This document shows positions 19,772-29,122 of a DNA stretch of 64,000 nucleotides, piece by piece; positions within the stretch are counted from its first letter, which is position 1; every line of letters starts with the position of its first letter. The stretch lies in assembly GCF_027625935.1 (NCBI RefSeq), contig NZ_CP115300.1, positions 2,480,001 to 2,544,000 on the forward strand, in the 5' to 3' direction. Position numbers and translations under genes: made by a program. A model generated the notes under the pieces. The model ran no database searches. It was not told the origin of the DNA and saw nothing but the letters and a program-made list of their open reading frames with translations. This DNA is from Streptomyces camelliae (GTDB lineage Bacteria; Actinomycetota; Actinomycetes; Streptomycetales; Streptomycetaceae).

Positions 19772-19900
19772 GCGGCGATCATAGTCGTCTTCCTGACGAT
19801 AAACACTCCCTTCGTCGGCCGCATCGGTGGTGGTTCCGCTTCGTAGCGTTATGGGGCGCAGGGTCGGCTCCGTTTCTTCGTTCGATCACGTCGTACGAGG

Positions 19901-22117
19901 TCACACTCCCAGTTGCAGTCCGTCCGCCGCCTCCTCGACCATGGCGAGGCCCAGCCGGCTGATGCGCACGGCGAAGGGAGCGCCGGCGAGGCGCAGCCCG
20001 GTGAGACCGACTTCGCCGAGCGGCGCGCTGCGTACGGGGCACAAGGTGACCGTACGGGCCGGGGTGTCGGGGCGGATGCCCGCGAGAGCGGTGAGCATCA
20101 TGATCGCGGACGCCGCGGCGGTGGCCGCCGGCCGGCAGGCCGCGGGATGCGGAAGGGGCGCACTGCCGGCGGAACGCTGCTCGCCGCCGAACATCTCCGG
20201 CAGGCGGTGCCCGAAGTGCTCCGCCGCTGCCAGCAGGCCTCTCAGCAGGCCCCCGGCTTCCCTCTCGTAGCCGGCGGCGGCCAGTCCGGTGACCGCGAGC
20301 GCGGTCTCGTGGACCCGCACGGCACCGCTCCGGTGACCGAACGGATTGTGCCCCGCCTCCTTGGCGCCGAGACCGCGCAGCCCCCAGCCCGCGTCCATGG
20401 CGGGGGTGCCGAGCAGTCGGGCGAGATGTTCGGTCTGGACCCGGTCGAGGAGGCCCGGGGCGAGCCGCCCGGAACCCAGCAGACCGGTGTCGAGCAGGTG
20501 CACAGCGGCGGAGCCCAGGTGCGGTATGGGCCGGCCGTCCGATGCCAGGGCCGCGGCCGGGCGGCCGCCGCCGCGGTCCTCGACCCAGAAGTCCGCCCGG
20601 AAGGCCGTCCGCAGGGAGTGGGCCCAGTGGCGTAACTCGGTGCCGCCAGTCCGGTCGTAGGCGTCGAGGAGATCGGCGCCGAGCAGGGCCGCGCGATATG
20701 CGTGGGCCTGCGTCTCGCAGCGGACCGGGCCGGCGGGCTGCGGGTCGGGGAGGTAGGTGCCGTCGCCGACGGTGGTCCGCAACCAGGTGAGACACCGTTC
20801 GGCAGCCGGCAGCAGTTCTCTCGTCTCCTGCTCCGGGAGCCCCCATCGGCGGGCCTCGGCGAGCAGGACGGGGAAGAGCAGTGTGGCCTCCGTGCCCGTG
20901 CAGCCCGGCGGGAGGAGCGGGCCGGCGTCGCGGCGCGGCCCGGGGATCATGCCGGCCCGTGGATCCCTGCGCGGGAGCTGTGTACGGGCCAGGGTGCGCA
21001 GTGTGCCCGCGGCGAGCCGGGTGCCGAGGGGCAGGGTCATGCGGGCGGCGGCGAGGGCCTCGGCGGGCGCCATCCCGCAGCGCCAAGGCGCGCCTGCGGC
21101 CAGGTAGATGTCGGCGGGGTGGTCGGGGTCCCGCAGGAGGAGGGCCTGGAGGTCGGCGACGGCCGCGTGGAGCAGCGGGGCCACCCGGGGATCGTCGCCC
21201 GTTGCCCGGGCGGGGGCGAGCGAGCCGGTCGCGGTCTGTCCCGCGGCGCGCAGGAGGCCCGCGCCGTCGAGCCGTACCCGGAGTTCCACGGTGACCGTTC
21301 CGCCTGGTGGCAGGTCCACTTCCCAGCGCAGCAGTCCGGCGGACGCCAGGGCGTCGGAGGGCTGGGGGTCGGCGGTGACACTGGCGGCGATGCCGGCCGT
21401 GGCCCAGCGCAGGCCCGAGTCGTGGACGGTGGCCGGAAGCTCGGGGCCCGCCCTGCCGGAGGCGATGGCGCCGAGCTCCGCGAGATCCGTACCGAGGGCG
21501 ACCTCGACGGGGAGCCTCAGCGGTCGCGCGGCGGCGTTGCGGAGGGTGATCCGCTCGGTGCCCTCGGCGCGCCGCGTTCGCTCCACCATGACATCCGGAT
21601 CGGGGCCCGCCGCCGGGGATACGCGCAGTGTCCCGACGAAGCGGGCGCTGTCGGCCCCGGTCATCCTTGCCTGCACGGCGAGCGGCTCCCGTCCGGCCAC
21701 GCGGATCTGACACCGGGAGAGCAGGCGCCGACCGCCTCGGTAGAACCCGTCCAGCCCCCGGCCGGCCAGCTGTCCCTGATCGCCCGAGATGGCGAGGCCG
21801 GGCAGGGCGACGCAGATCAACGCGTCGTGGGTGGAGGGCAGTTCGGGCACCGGACGGCCGACTGCCGCGGTGCGGGACGGCGGAGGCGCTGCGGATCGAC
21901 GGGCGGGGTGATGAGCTGAGGGCGGAGCCCCGGCGTTGCCGTGTGGAGCCCCGCCGTGGCATGCCGGGGAAGCCGACCGTGAGTCCGGGAACGGCGGCCG
22001 TACGACGGTGGCCTCGGTTGCCGTCGCGGCGGCACCGTCCCGCTGAAACCGCTCGGGCCGGTCCCACGGCGGCCGCTCGACATCGGCGGCGGAGGGCGGC
22101 GTCGGCTGCTGGGGCAT
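19901..22117 (-). CDS. glycogen debranching-type protein (GDE N-terminal-like plus (alpha/alpha)6 barrel)
   Basis: A 738-residue protein. The first ~95 residues are Pro/Ser/Ala-rich and probably disordered. From about 95 it reads STHDALICVALPGLAISGD and GRGLDGFYRGGRRLLSRCQI, the characteristic N-terminal domain of amylo-alpha-1,6-glucosidase-like (GDE N-term) proteins. The C-terminal half has AAGAPWRCGMAPAEALAAAR, RRDPRAGMIPGPRRDAGPLL, ETQAHAYRAALLGADLLDAY, MDAGWGLRGLGAKEAGHNPF and RVHETALAVTGLAAAGY, which fit a six-hairpin glycosidase barrel. The catalytic acids cannot be fixed confidently from this reading. Likely cytosolic, acting on storage glucan or trehalose-related polymers. ATG 22117 is preceded by AGAAGAAG. 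Confidence 0.78.
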   Translation of the reverse strand: MPQQPTPPSAADVERPPWDRPERFQRDGAAATATEATVVRPPFPDSRSASPACHGGAPHGNAGAPPSAHHPARRSAAPPPSRTAAVGRPVPELPSTHDALICVALPGLAISGDQGQLAGRGLDGFYRGGRRLLSRCQIRVAGREPLAVQARMTGADSARFVGTLRVSPAAGPDPDVMVERTRRAEGTERITLRNAAARPLRLPVEVALGTDLAELGAIASGRAGPELPATVHDSGLRWATAGIAASVTADPQPSDALASAGLLRWEVDLPPGGTVTVELRVRLDGAGLLRAAGQTATGSLAPARATGDDPRVAPLLHAAVADLQALLLRDPDHPADIYLAAGAPWRCGMAPAEALAAARMTLPLGTRLAAGTLRTLARTQLPRRDPRAGMIPGPRRDAGPLLPPGCTGTEATLLFPVLLAEARRWGLPEQETRELLPAAERCLTWLRTTVGDGTYLPDPQPAGPVRCETQAHAYRAALLGADLLDAYDRTGGTELRHWAHSLRTAFRADFWVEDRGGGRPAAALASDGRPIPHLGSAAVHLLDTGLLGSGRLAPGLLDRVQTEHLARLLGTPAMDAGWGLRGLGAKEAGHNPFGHRSGAVRVHETALAVTGLAAAGYEREAGGLLRGLLAAAEHFGHRLPEMFGGEQRSAGSAPLPHPAACRPAATAAASAIMMLTALAGIRPDTPARTVTLCPVRSAPLGEVGLTGLRLAGAPFAVRISRLGLAMVEEAADGLQLGV

Positions 22118-22599
22118 GGGATGGCTTCTTCTGCTCTCGGTGCGCCTCGGTCGCGCTGGGCGGCCGATGGGGCGCCCCGGGGGACAACGGTCGTAGGGCG
22201 GCTGGGCCTGTTCAGGCGTTCCGCCACTCAGGTGAACGGAGGGGGCCTCGTCCGGGTCACGGTCCGCGTCGGGGAGTCCGACCGAATGGCGGCGCGCCGG
22301 AATCGGGCAGGTGCCGTTCAGTACAGTCGAGATCCCGTGCCACCGGTCGCGCGGTGCGCCCCGGCATGCTCCCGGAGCATGCCGGTACGACCGACGCGCA
22401 AGGTCGCCCAGGCGGCTCAGAATCCCACCAGCACTGGCACCTGCACCGACAGCACGGTGGCGCCGCCTACCGGGCGCAAGCGGACGCGCAGGGGATCGTC
22501 GCGCACGCAGGTTCCAGGAGTGTGCGCGTCGTCCCGCCGTCTTCATCGGAGCGCCGCGCGTCTTCGTCGTGCCGGCTTGCTCGACCAGGGACAAGGCGC
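22118..22599. other. intergenic region upstream of the debranching-type gene
   Basis: No credible gene was found on either strand in these 482 bp. The region should contain the promoter of the downstream gene (transcribed leftwards from 22117). The stretch 22480-22600 is partly Arg-codon-like in several frames but lacks a start with a ribosome site. The DUF4192 gene ends at 22600. Confidence 0.4.
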
Positions 22600-24162
22600 T
22601 CATTCCTCCCCTTCGGGCTCATGAACGCCGCTCCCCGACGGAGTGGCACTGACGGAACCCCGGTCCGATGCACGCGCGCGCGTGCCGCCGGGACCGCGGG
22701 TGGCGGGGCGCGAGGGCTCAGTCGCCGACGGCCGGGGGTGGGAGCCGGACGGCCCCCGCCGTCCACCCGCCGTCCGGGCCGCCCGAGGTGCGCGACGACC
22801 GTCACTGCCGTCCGCGGAGCGCACGCGGCGCCTCCGGCGCGCGCCCGTGCCTGGCTCCGCTTCGGCGACCTGGTCGTCCGCCCGCGCACTCGCTCCGGGC
22901 ATCGCACCGTCGTCAGCCGGAGACTCGGTCCGTGCCGAGTCCGCCGCCCGATCCGATGGTTGCTTTGTCTCCGGCCGCGCACGCCCCGTGCGGTCCTCGC
23001 GCAGACAGCGGCGAATCCCCTCGGGGTCGAGCCCTTCGTTGCAGGCCTGGTGCAGCAGACGCGCGAACAGATAGTCGGGATCAGCGCCCAGGGCCATGGC
23101 CAGTGCCTCGCGTGCCTCCAGCTCGTCGCCCGTCGACCAGGCAACCCAGCCGGCCAGGGTCAGCGGAGCCGCCGCATGTTCGCCGTAGGAACCGACGCAG
23201 CGGCGGGCCACGGCGCGCCAGAGCCGGAGAGCCGGGCCGGCCTCCTCGCCCTCCATCCAGGCGGCCGCCCGGTCGCGGGTCGTGCGGTCCTGGAGTCCGA
23301 GGATGAGCCTGGCGGCCTCGTCGTGTGCGAGCATCCCGTCGTCACGCAGGTCCGCCGGATGCGTGCCGGACACGGGTACCGCCTCGGCGAAGCGGCGCAT
23401 GATCCGCTCGGCGAGGGCGAGGGTCTCCTCGGCCACGTCCGGGCGGGACGCCTCGTCGAGGATGCGGGGCACCAGGGTCATGCCCGCCGCGTCCAGCGCG
23501 ACCTCCTGCTCCACGGCCTCGGAGGTCTCCCAGGGCTGCAGCCGGGCCCGCAGCTCCCTGAGCGTGCCGCGCACCTGGATGCCGGCGTAGGTGGCCGCGG
23601 CGGCCAGCACGGAGGTGCCGGGAAGGCCCATCGGCGAGCCGTCCTCGGGGCAGCAGCCCTCGATCGGGCAGCAGTACGACCAGTACCGGCCGTCCGAGAT
23701 GCACAGCGCCTCGATGACCGGCACGTCGAGGTCGCCGCACTGGGTGCGCAGCAGCTGGGCCAGTCGGCCGAGCCGTCGCTTGACGTCCCGGCCGGACTCG
23801 CCCGGGCCCGGTTCCTGGCAGACGTAGGCCACCATCTGTTCCGGTCGCGAGCCTCGCCGCTCACTGCCCCTGACCAGTCCCTGGGCCAGCTGGCGGGCGG
23901 CCGCCTCCCAGTCCTCCTCACTCGCGGGGATGCCGAGCCTGGCCCGACCGCCGAACCGGCCGCGGCCTTCACGGTCGTGGAGGGCGACCAGCACCATGCT
24001 GTCCTCCGGGCGGTATCCGAGCAGGTAGGGCAGGGCGTCGGCCAGCTCGGCGGGGGTGCGCAGCGTGACCTGTGTGTCGTGCGCGGACAGTCCAGTGAAC
24101 GGCTCCTGTCCGGAGATGTCGCTGTTGTCGAAGGGTCCGATGGTTTCGCCGTGATTCGTCAT
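22600..24162 (-). CDS. DUF4192 family protein
   Basis: A 520-residue protein. The N-terminal ~370 residues form the DUF4192 domain, beginning QVTLRTPAELADALPYLLGY and RPEDSMVLVALHDREGRG, with SDGRYWSYCCPIEGCCPEDG (cysteine-rich) and ALTLAGWVAWSTGDELEARE. The last ~130 residues are Arg/Pro/Gly-rich and disordered. The family is common in actinobacteria and uncharacterised. It is divergent from recQ with 143 bp between starts; the two share a promoter region that contains two DnaA-box-like sites. A role linked to recQ is a guess from conservation of this arrangement in Streptomyces (recalled). Confidence 0.85.
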   Translation of the reverse strand: MTNHGETIGPFDNSDISGQEPFTGLSAHDTQVTLRTPAELADALPYLLGYRPEDSMVLVALHDREGRGRFGGRARLGIPASEEDWEAAARQLAQGLVRGSERRGSRPEQMVAYVCQEPGPGESGRDVKRRLGRLAQLLRTQCGDLDVPVIEALCISDGRYWSYCCPIEGCCPEDGSPMGLPGTSVLAAAATYAGIQVRGTLRELRARLQPWETSEAVEQEVALDAAGMTLVPRILDEASRPDVAEETLALAERIMRRFAEAVPVSGTHPADLRDDGMLAHDEAARLILGLQDRTTRDRAAAWMEGEEAGPALRLWRAVARRCVGSYGEHAAAPLTLAGWVAWSTGDELEAREALAMALGADPDYLFARLLHQACNEGLDPEGIRRCLREDRTGRARPETKQPSDRAADSARTESPADDGAMPGASARADDQVAEAEPGTGARRRRRVRSADGSDGRRAPRAARTAGGRRGPSGSHPRPSATEPSRPATRGPGGTRARASDRGSVSATPSGSGVHEPEGEE

Positions 24163-24202
24163 GCGGAGACCATCTCGCGGATCTTGAGATTCTGCTTGAA
24201 CC

Positions 24203-24252
24203 TGTGGATAAGTCGAATCAGGGACACGACAAGACCGTCGCGGTTGTCCACA
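24203..24252. promoter_or_regulatory. two DnaA-box-like 9-mers between DUF4192 and recQ
   Basis: TGTGGATAA at 24203-24211 is the reverse complement of TTATCCACA, the E. coli consensus DnaA box. TTGTCCACA at 24244-24252 is the consensus reported for Streptomyces. They face opposite directions, 41 bp apart, in the shared promoter region. The matches are exact; DnaA binding is inference. Confidence 0.5.
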
Positions 24253-24305
24253 GCCTCGGCCCGCGGCCCGCCCGATTGTCGGTCCCGTCCTGTTGTATGG
24301 AGCGC

Positions 24306-26471
24306 ATGGAACACACGAGCAACGCGGATCTCCGGGCCCAGGCGGACGCCGTCCTCGCCCGGCTCGTCGGGGATGCCACGGGCGGGGCCCGGCTGCGCGA
24401 GGACCAGTGGCGCGCGATCGAGGCGCTGGTCGCGGACCGGCGCCGGGCCCTGGTCGTGCAGCGCACGGGGTGGGGCAAGTCCGCGGTGTATTTCGTGGCC
24501 ACCTCGCTGCTGCGGGCCAGAGGAAGCGGACCCACGGTGATCGTCTCGCCCTTGCTCGCGCTCATGCGCAATCAGGTAGAGGCAGCGGCCCGGGCCGGTA
24601 TCCACGCCCGGACCATCAATTCCGCGAACACCGAGGAGTGGGACGCCGTCCAGGCCGAGATCGCGGCCGGTGAGGTCGACGTCCTGCTCGTGAGCCCGGA
24701 GCGGCTGAACAACCCCGACTTCCGTGACCAGGTCCTGCCCAAGCTCGCCGCCGCGACCGGCCTGCTGGTCGTGGACGAGGCCCACTGCATCTCCGACTGG
24801 GGCCATGACTTCCGTCCCGACTACCGGCGGCTGCGCACCATGCTGGGCGAACTGCCGCCCGGTGTGCCCGTGCTGGCCACCACAGCCACGGCCAACGCCC
24901 GGGTGACCGCGGATGTCGCCGAGCAGCTCGGCACGGGCGGCTCGTCGGACGCGCTGGTGCTGCGCGGGCCGCTGGACCGGGAGAGCCTCAGCCTCGGGGT
25001 GCTGCGGCTGCCGGACGCCGCGCACAGGATGGCCTGGCTCGCCGACCATCTCGACGACCTGCCGGGCTCCGGCATCATCTACACCCTCACCGTCGCCGCG
25101 GCGGAGGAGGTCGCAGCCTTTCTGCGGCAGCGCGGGCACACCGTCGCCTCGTACACGGGCAAGACGGAGAACGCCGAACGGCAGCAGGCCGAGGACGACC
25201 TGATCGCCAACCGGGTCAAGGCTCTGGTCGCCACCTCCGCGCTGGGCATGGGCTTCGACAAGCCGGACCTGGGTTTCGTGGTCCACCTCGGCTCCCCCTC
25301 CTCCCCCATCGCCTACTACCAGCAGGTCGGCCGGGCCGGCCGCGGTGTGGAGCACGCCGAGGTGCTGCTGCTGCCCGGCACGGAGGACGAGGCGATCTGG
25401 CAGTACTTCGCCTCTCTCGCCTTCCCCTCCGAGGAACTGGTCCGGCGCACCCTGGACGTCCTCGCCCGGGCGGAGGGACCGCTGTCGCTGCCCGCGCTGG
25501 AACCACTGGTCGAACTGCGCCGCTCCCGGCTGGAGACCATGCTGAAGGTCCTCGACGTGGATGGTGCCGTCCACCGCGTCAAGGGGGGCTGGATTGCGAC
25601 CGGACAGCCTTGGTCGTACGACGCCGAGCGCTACGACTGGGTGACCCGGCAGCGCGCGGCCGAGCAGCAGGCGATGCGCGCCTACGCTTCCACCACCACC
25701 TGCCGGATGGAGTTCCTGCAGCGTCAGCTGGACGACGAGGGCGCCAGGCCCTGCGGCCGCTGCGACAACTGCGCGGGGCCGCGCTTCACCGCCGACGCCT
25801 CTGCGACGGCGGTGGCCGCCGCGCGCAGCGACCTCGGCCGCGCCGGGGTCGAGGTGGAACCCCGCCGCATGTGGCCGACCGGGCTCCCGGCCATCGGCAT
25901 CGCGCTCAAGGGGCGCATTCCGGCCGGCGAACAGGCCTTGCCGGGGCGGGCGTTGGGTCGACTTTCGGACATCGGCTGGGGCAACCGGCTGCGGCCGCTC
26001 CTCGCGCCCCAGGCGCCCGACAGCGCTGTGCCGGACGACGTGGCACAGGCTGTGGTGGGCGTCCTGGCCGACTGGGCGAAGGGCCCTGGAGGCTGGGCTC
26101 CCGGTGTGTCCGACGCCCGGCCCCGGCCCGTGGGGGTCGTCACCATCGCCTCGCTCTCCCGGCCCCGGCTGATCCACTCCCTGGGCGCCCGGATCGCCGA
26201 GGTGGGGCGGCTTCCCCTGCTCGGCTCCGTGGAGTACGCCGGGGACGTGCCGCGGCCGCCGCGCAGCAACAGCGCCCAGCGGCTGAAGGCCCTCGACGGC
26301 GCGCTGACGGTGCCGCCCGACCTGGCGTCGGCGCTCGCCGAGGCGCACGGACCGGTGCTGCTGATCGATGACTTCACCGAGACGGGCTGGACCCTCGCGG
26401 TCGCGGCGCGTCTGCTCGTAAAGTCCGGCGCGCGGGGGGTGTTGCCACTGGTCCTGGCCGTCCAGGGCTGA
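24306..26471 (+). CDS. RecQ-family ATP-dependent DNA helicase with C-terminal phosphoribosyltransferase-like segment
   Basis: A 721-residue protein. Helicase motifs: REDQWRAIEALV (motif 0), Walker A RTGWGKSA (53-60), PLLALMRNQV (Ia), VVDEAHCISDWGHDFRPDYR (II, DEAH at 157-160), LATTATA (III), and motif VI QQVGRAGRG. A zinc-binding part with CRMEFLQRQ and CGRCDNC follows. The last ~180 residues are not canonical: they include GLPAIGIALKGRIPAGEQAL and end VLLIDDFTETGWTLAVAARL, which fits a PRPP-loop (acidic pair then T-G-T) of type I phosphoribosyltransferases. There is no HRDC domain. ATG 24306 has GGAG close upstream; ATG 24297 is an alternative. Probable 3-5 helicase in recombination or fork repair. 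Confidence 0.88.
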   Translation: MEHTSNADLRAQADAVLARLVGDATGGARLREDQWRAIEALVADRRRALVVQRTGWGKSAVYFVATSLLRARGSGPTVIVSPLLALMRNQVEAAARAGIHARTINSANTEEWDAVQAEIAAGEVDVLLVSPERLNNPDFRDQVLPKLAAATGLLVVDEAHCISDWGHDFRPDYRRLRTMLGELPPGVPVLATTATANARVTADVAEQLGTGGSSDALVLRGPLDRESLSLGVLRLPDAAHRMAWLADHLDDLPGSGIIYTLTVAAAEEVAAFLRQRGHTVASYTGKTENAERQQAEDDLIANRVKALVATSALGMGFDKPDLGFVVHLGSPSSPIAYYQQVGRAGRGVEHAEVLLLPGTEDEAIWQYFASLAFPSEELVRRTLDVLARAEGPLSLPALEPLVELRRSRLETMLKVLDVDGAVHRVKGGWIATGQPWSYDAERYDWVTRQRAAEQQAMRAYASTTTCRMEFLQRQLDDEGARPCGRCDNCAGPRFTADASATAVAAARSDLGRAGVEVEPRRMWPTGLPAIGIALKGRIPAGEQALPGRALGRLSDIGWGNRLRPLLAPQAPDSAVPDDVAQAVVGVLADWAKGPGGWAPGVSDARPRPVGVVTIASLSRPRLIHSLGARIAEVGRLPLLGSVEYAGDVPRPPRSNSAQRLKALDGALTVPPDLASALAEAHGPVLLIDDFTETGWTLAVAARLLVKSGARGVLPLVLAVQG

Positions 26472-26479
26472 CCGCACGT

Positions 26480-26511
26480 CCAGCCGCGAGGACGGGGCGC
26501 ACCGCGGCTGG
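26480..26511 (+). terminator. hairpin after recQ
   Basis: CCAGCCGCG (26480-26488) and CGCGGCTGG (26503-26511) form a 9-bp perfect stem with a 14-nt loop, starting 9 bp after the recQ stop. Confidence 0.6.
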
Positions 26512-26737
26512 GACACCTCAGGCGTCAGCAGCCAAAGCATTGGGTAGGGATATAAGCCACACACCCCCCGATAACAGTCGGCGACCCCAATTGCTCGTTG
26601 CCGCATCCCAGTTCGACAGGAAGAATTGAGGTCCGCTCCCCGCACGGCTCGCTCGTGATCTGGTTGGGCTTTGCTGCGGTGCGCGCTCCCCAATCCGACC
26701 TCGCCCGCAGTGTGGGCGCGTAGCCGAAGGGAGGAAC

Positions 26738-27358
26738 GTGACCTTCGGATTCGCCTCGTCCTCGGCGGCCTCGTTGTCGACGTCCGCGTCCGCCGTTTCC
26801 GCCAGTCGCCTGCTTGAGCCGGCCGAATGGGCCGCCGCCGGAATCCCTCTGCTGCGCAACCCCCGTGAGGTCGTCAGCGGGTTGCATGCCCGGCACCATC
26901 CGAAGCCGTCCACGGCGATCGTGGCGGTGCTGGATCCCGACGAGCGGCTGTGCGCCAGCGCGTCGTTCACCCGTAGACCGGCCCCGGCCGACGGGTGGAT
27001 GTTCCGCAACGCGCTGCTCGCCCAGCTGCGCCGGGTCATCCCGCACGACCTGCGGCGCCGTACACCCGTGCGCACGGCCGTACTGCTGTACTGCCGTGAG
27101 GGCGATGCGCGCTGGACGGAGGAGGACGGCGCCTGGATGTGGGGCCTGCGTGACGCCTGCACGCTGCACGGCCTGCGCTGTGGGGCGTACATCACGCTGA
27201 CCCACGACGGCTGGCAGGTGCTCGGTGAGGGGCGCGGCGGACGCCGACCCAACGCCGACTCCCCGCCGGAGCCCTTCGCCCTGTCGGAGACCCCGCCGCT
27301 CGCGCCGCGCACCGGCGGGCCGGTCTCCGAGGTCCTGCGCCGGGCAGCGGCGCGCTGA
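26738..27358 (+). CDS. conserved hypothetical protein
   Basis: A 206-residue soluble protein with no family I can name. Seen: a Ser/Ala-rich start (FASSSAASLSTSASAVSA), then LEPAEWAAAGIPLLRNPREV, STAIVAVLDPDERLCASASF, RTAVLLYCREGDARWTEEDG, WGLRDACTLHGLRCGAYITL and a Pro-rich tail. The alternation of strands and helices suggests an alpha/beta fold of about 150 residues. GTG 26738 follows GGGAGG at 5 nt. It is cotranscriptional with nothing obvious: recQ upstream ends with a hairpin and the next gene converges. It appears to be conserved in Streptomyces, as judged from memory. Confidence 0.75.
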   Translation: MTFGFASSSAASLSTSASAVSASRLLEPAEWAAAGIPLLRNPREVVSGLHARHHPKPSTAIVAVLDPDERLCASASFTRRPAPADGWMFRNALLAQLRRVIPHDLRRRTPVRTAVLLYCREGDARWTEEDGAWMWGLRDACTLHGLRCGAYITLTHDGWQVLGEGRGGRRPNADSPPEPFALSETPPLAPRTGGPVSEVLRRAAAR

Positions 27359-27638
27359 AGGCAACGGCATCGGGCCCAGGCCATACGCCTCGACCGCATG
27401 CGCCGCCCGACGCCGGCCACCGGGGACAAGCAGACGGCAGACCGCGCACGGGCCGGCCGGCGCCCCCGACGCCCACACCCGCCGGAGGCCGCTCCTTGCA
27501 CCCCTGACCGGCGGCTGAGCCGACCGAGCCATGAGTTCCGTGGCCGCCCGACATCCGGGCATGCCAAAAGCCACTCCATACGGATTCCGCCGGAGCGGCT
27601 CCAGCGACACTCCGGCTCCCCGAGGCGCCGCGCGTGGC

Positions 27639-28292
27639 TCAGACGCCGGCGCCCAGCACCGCGTTGATCTGCTGCGGGTCGCCGCAGACGATCAGCAGGG
27701 CTCCGGCCCGGGTGTGGGCCAGCGGCAGGGCTGTGGCAGCGGCCGAGGCCGGGCCTCCGTTGACGGCCACGACCACCACGGGGCGAGAGGATGCACGGGC
27801 AGCGATGGCGGCGTCCGTGTAGAAGACGTCATCACCGGCGTCGTGCTGCGCCCAGTAGGAGGCTTCACCGAAGGACAGTTCGTGCTCCGCCCATGGGTGC
27901 TGGGCACCGGTGGTGATCACAAGCACGTCGCCGGGGGCACGGCCCGAGTCCAGGAGCAGGTCCACCGCCTCCTCGGCGGCATCGAGCGCTCCCTCGACCG
28001 AGGCCGGGATCAGCTGGATCTGCGGGGTGGCCGCCGAAGCGGCGGGAGCGGCCGGGCCCGACGGGCCCGGCTTGGCCGGAGCCACGTCACGCGGCGTGCG
28101 CTGCACCGGCGGCGCGGGCCGCAGAGGGCCCGGGCGACCGGGACGGGACGGAGCCGCGGGGCGGGGGCCGGGTACGGGGCGAGGGGTCGGCGCGGTACGG
28201 CCGCTGGCCGGAGTAGCGCGGGGACCCTGGGCACTCTCGTGAATCTGAGGCTCCTCGGGAATGAGAGGCATGAGCTGATATTTATCAAACAT
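27639..28292 (-). CDS. hypothetical protein with Pro-rich N-terminus and alpha/beta C-terminal domain
   Basis: A 217-residue protein. After a short start (MFDKYQLMPLIPEEPQIHES) residues ~25-90 are Pro/Arg/Gly-rich and disordered. The C-terminal ~115 residues are ordered: IQLIPASVEGALDAAEEAVD, GDVLVITTGAQHPWAEHEL, RPVVVVAVNGGPASAAATA and ALLIVCGDPQQINAVLGAGV. The last block (VCGDPQQI after a hydrophobic strand) looks like the end of an SF1 helicase domain, but no Walker motifs are present, so it is at best a derived, non-catalytic relative. No ribosome site precedes the ATG at 28292; translation may be leaderless, or ATG 28271 may be used. It lies 47 bp downstream of rnhB on the same strand. 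Confidence 0.7.
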   Translation of the reverse strand: MFDKYQLMPLIPEEPQIHESAQGPRATPASGRTAPTPRPVPGPRPAAPSRPGRPGPLRPAPPVQRTPRDVAPAKPGPSGPAAPAASAATPQIQLIPASVEGALDAAEEAVDLLLDSGRAPGDVLVITTGAQHPWAEHELSFGEASYWAQHDAGDDVFYTDAAIAARASSRPVVVVAVNGGPASAAATALPLAHTRAGALLIVCGDPQQINAVLGAGV

Positions 28293-28339
28293 TGGTGCGG
28301 TACGGGTGACCGGGTGGCACATCAGTGCGATCGGAACCG

Positions 28340-29041
28340 TCAGAAATCGAAGCCGAGCTGCCCTTCGATCTCCGGAACGCCTCCGTCCGCCCAGCTGCGG
28401 GCCTTCTTGAGGTGCCGCCACTGAGGCAACGCATCAAGATACGCCCACGACAAGCGGTGGTGCGGGGTGGGTCCCCACTCCTCCAGTGCGGCCTTGTGCA
28501 CGGGCGACGGATACCCGGCGTTGTCCGCAAATCCGAAGTCTGCATGGTCGATACCCAGTTCGGCCATCATTTTGTCGCGCTGAACCTTGGCGATCACCGA
28601 CGCCGCGGCGACGGCCACACACGAGCGATCGCCCTTGATCACCGTGCGCACCTTCCAGGGGTCGCCGAGATAGTCGTGCTTCCCGTCGAGGATGACGGCC
28701 TCGGGGCGGACCGGCAGGGCGTCCAGGGCACGCACCGCGGCGAGCCGTAGTGCCGCCGTCATCCCCAGGCCGTCGATCTCCTCAGGGGAAGCATGCCCCA
28801 GGGCGTAGGCCGTCACCCATGCCTGCAGGACCTCGGCGAGTTCCGTACGACGCTTGATGGTCAGCAGCTTGGAGTCGGTCAGACCCTCGGGCGGGCGGCG
28901 CAATCCGGTGATCGCGGCACAGACGGTGACGGGTCCGGCCCAGGCTCCGCGTCCCACCTCGTCGACACCGGCAATGACCTTCGCTCCGGTCGTGGCGCGC
29001 AGGGAGCGCTCGACAGTGTGAGTGGGTGGTTCGTACGGCAT
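28340..29041 (-). CDS. rnhB: ribonuclease HII
   Basis: A 233-residue RNase HII, which removes ribonucleotides and RNA primers from DNA. The signature [17 protein letters not shown] carries catalytic D27 and E28; a third Asp is in [12 protein letters not shown] and the fourth region is [16 protein letters not shown] with [22 protein letters not shown] 29041 gives [15 protein letters not shown], the normal start; an upstream in-frame start would add a non-conserved extension. It is followed closely by the 217-residue hypothetical gene and preceded by the TetR gene, which ends 81 bp upstream. Confidence 0.94.
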   Translation of the reverse strand: MPYEPPTHTVERSLRATTGAKVIAGVDEVGRGAWAGPVTVCAAITGLRRPPEGLTDSKLLTIKRRTELAEVLQAWVTAYALGHASPEEIDGLGMTAALRLAAVRALDALPVRPEAVILDGKHDYLGDPWKVRTVIKGDRSCVAVAAASVIAKVQRDKMMAELGIDHADFGFADNAGYPSPVHKAALEEWGPTPHHRLSWAYLDALPQWRHLKKARSWADGGVPEIEGQLGFDF

Positions 29042-29122
29042 GGCGCCCTTAGCGTACGCCGCCGGGATCGCCCCGCGACACCCCGGTCGCCCGACCGCCG
29101 CACAGATCACCGAGGCGCGGGA

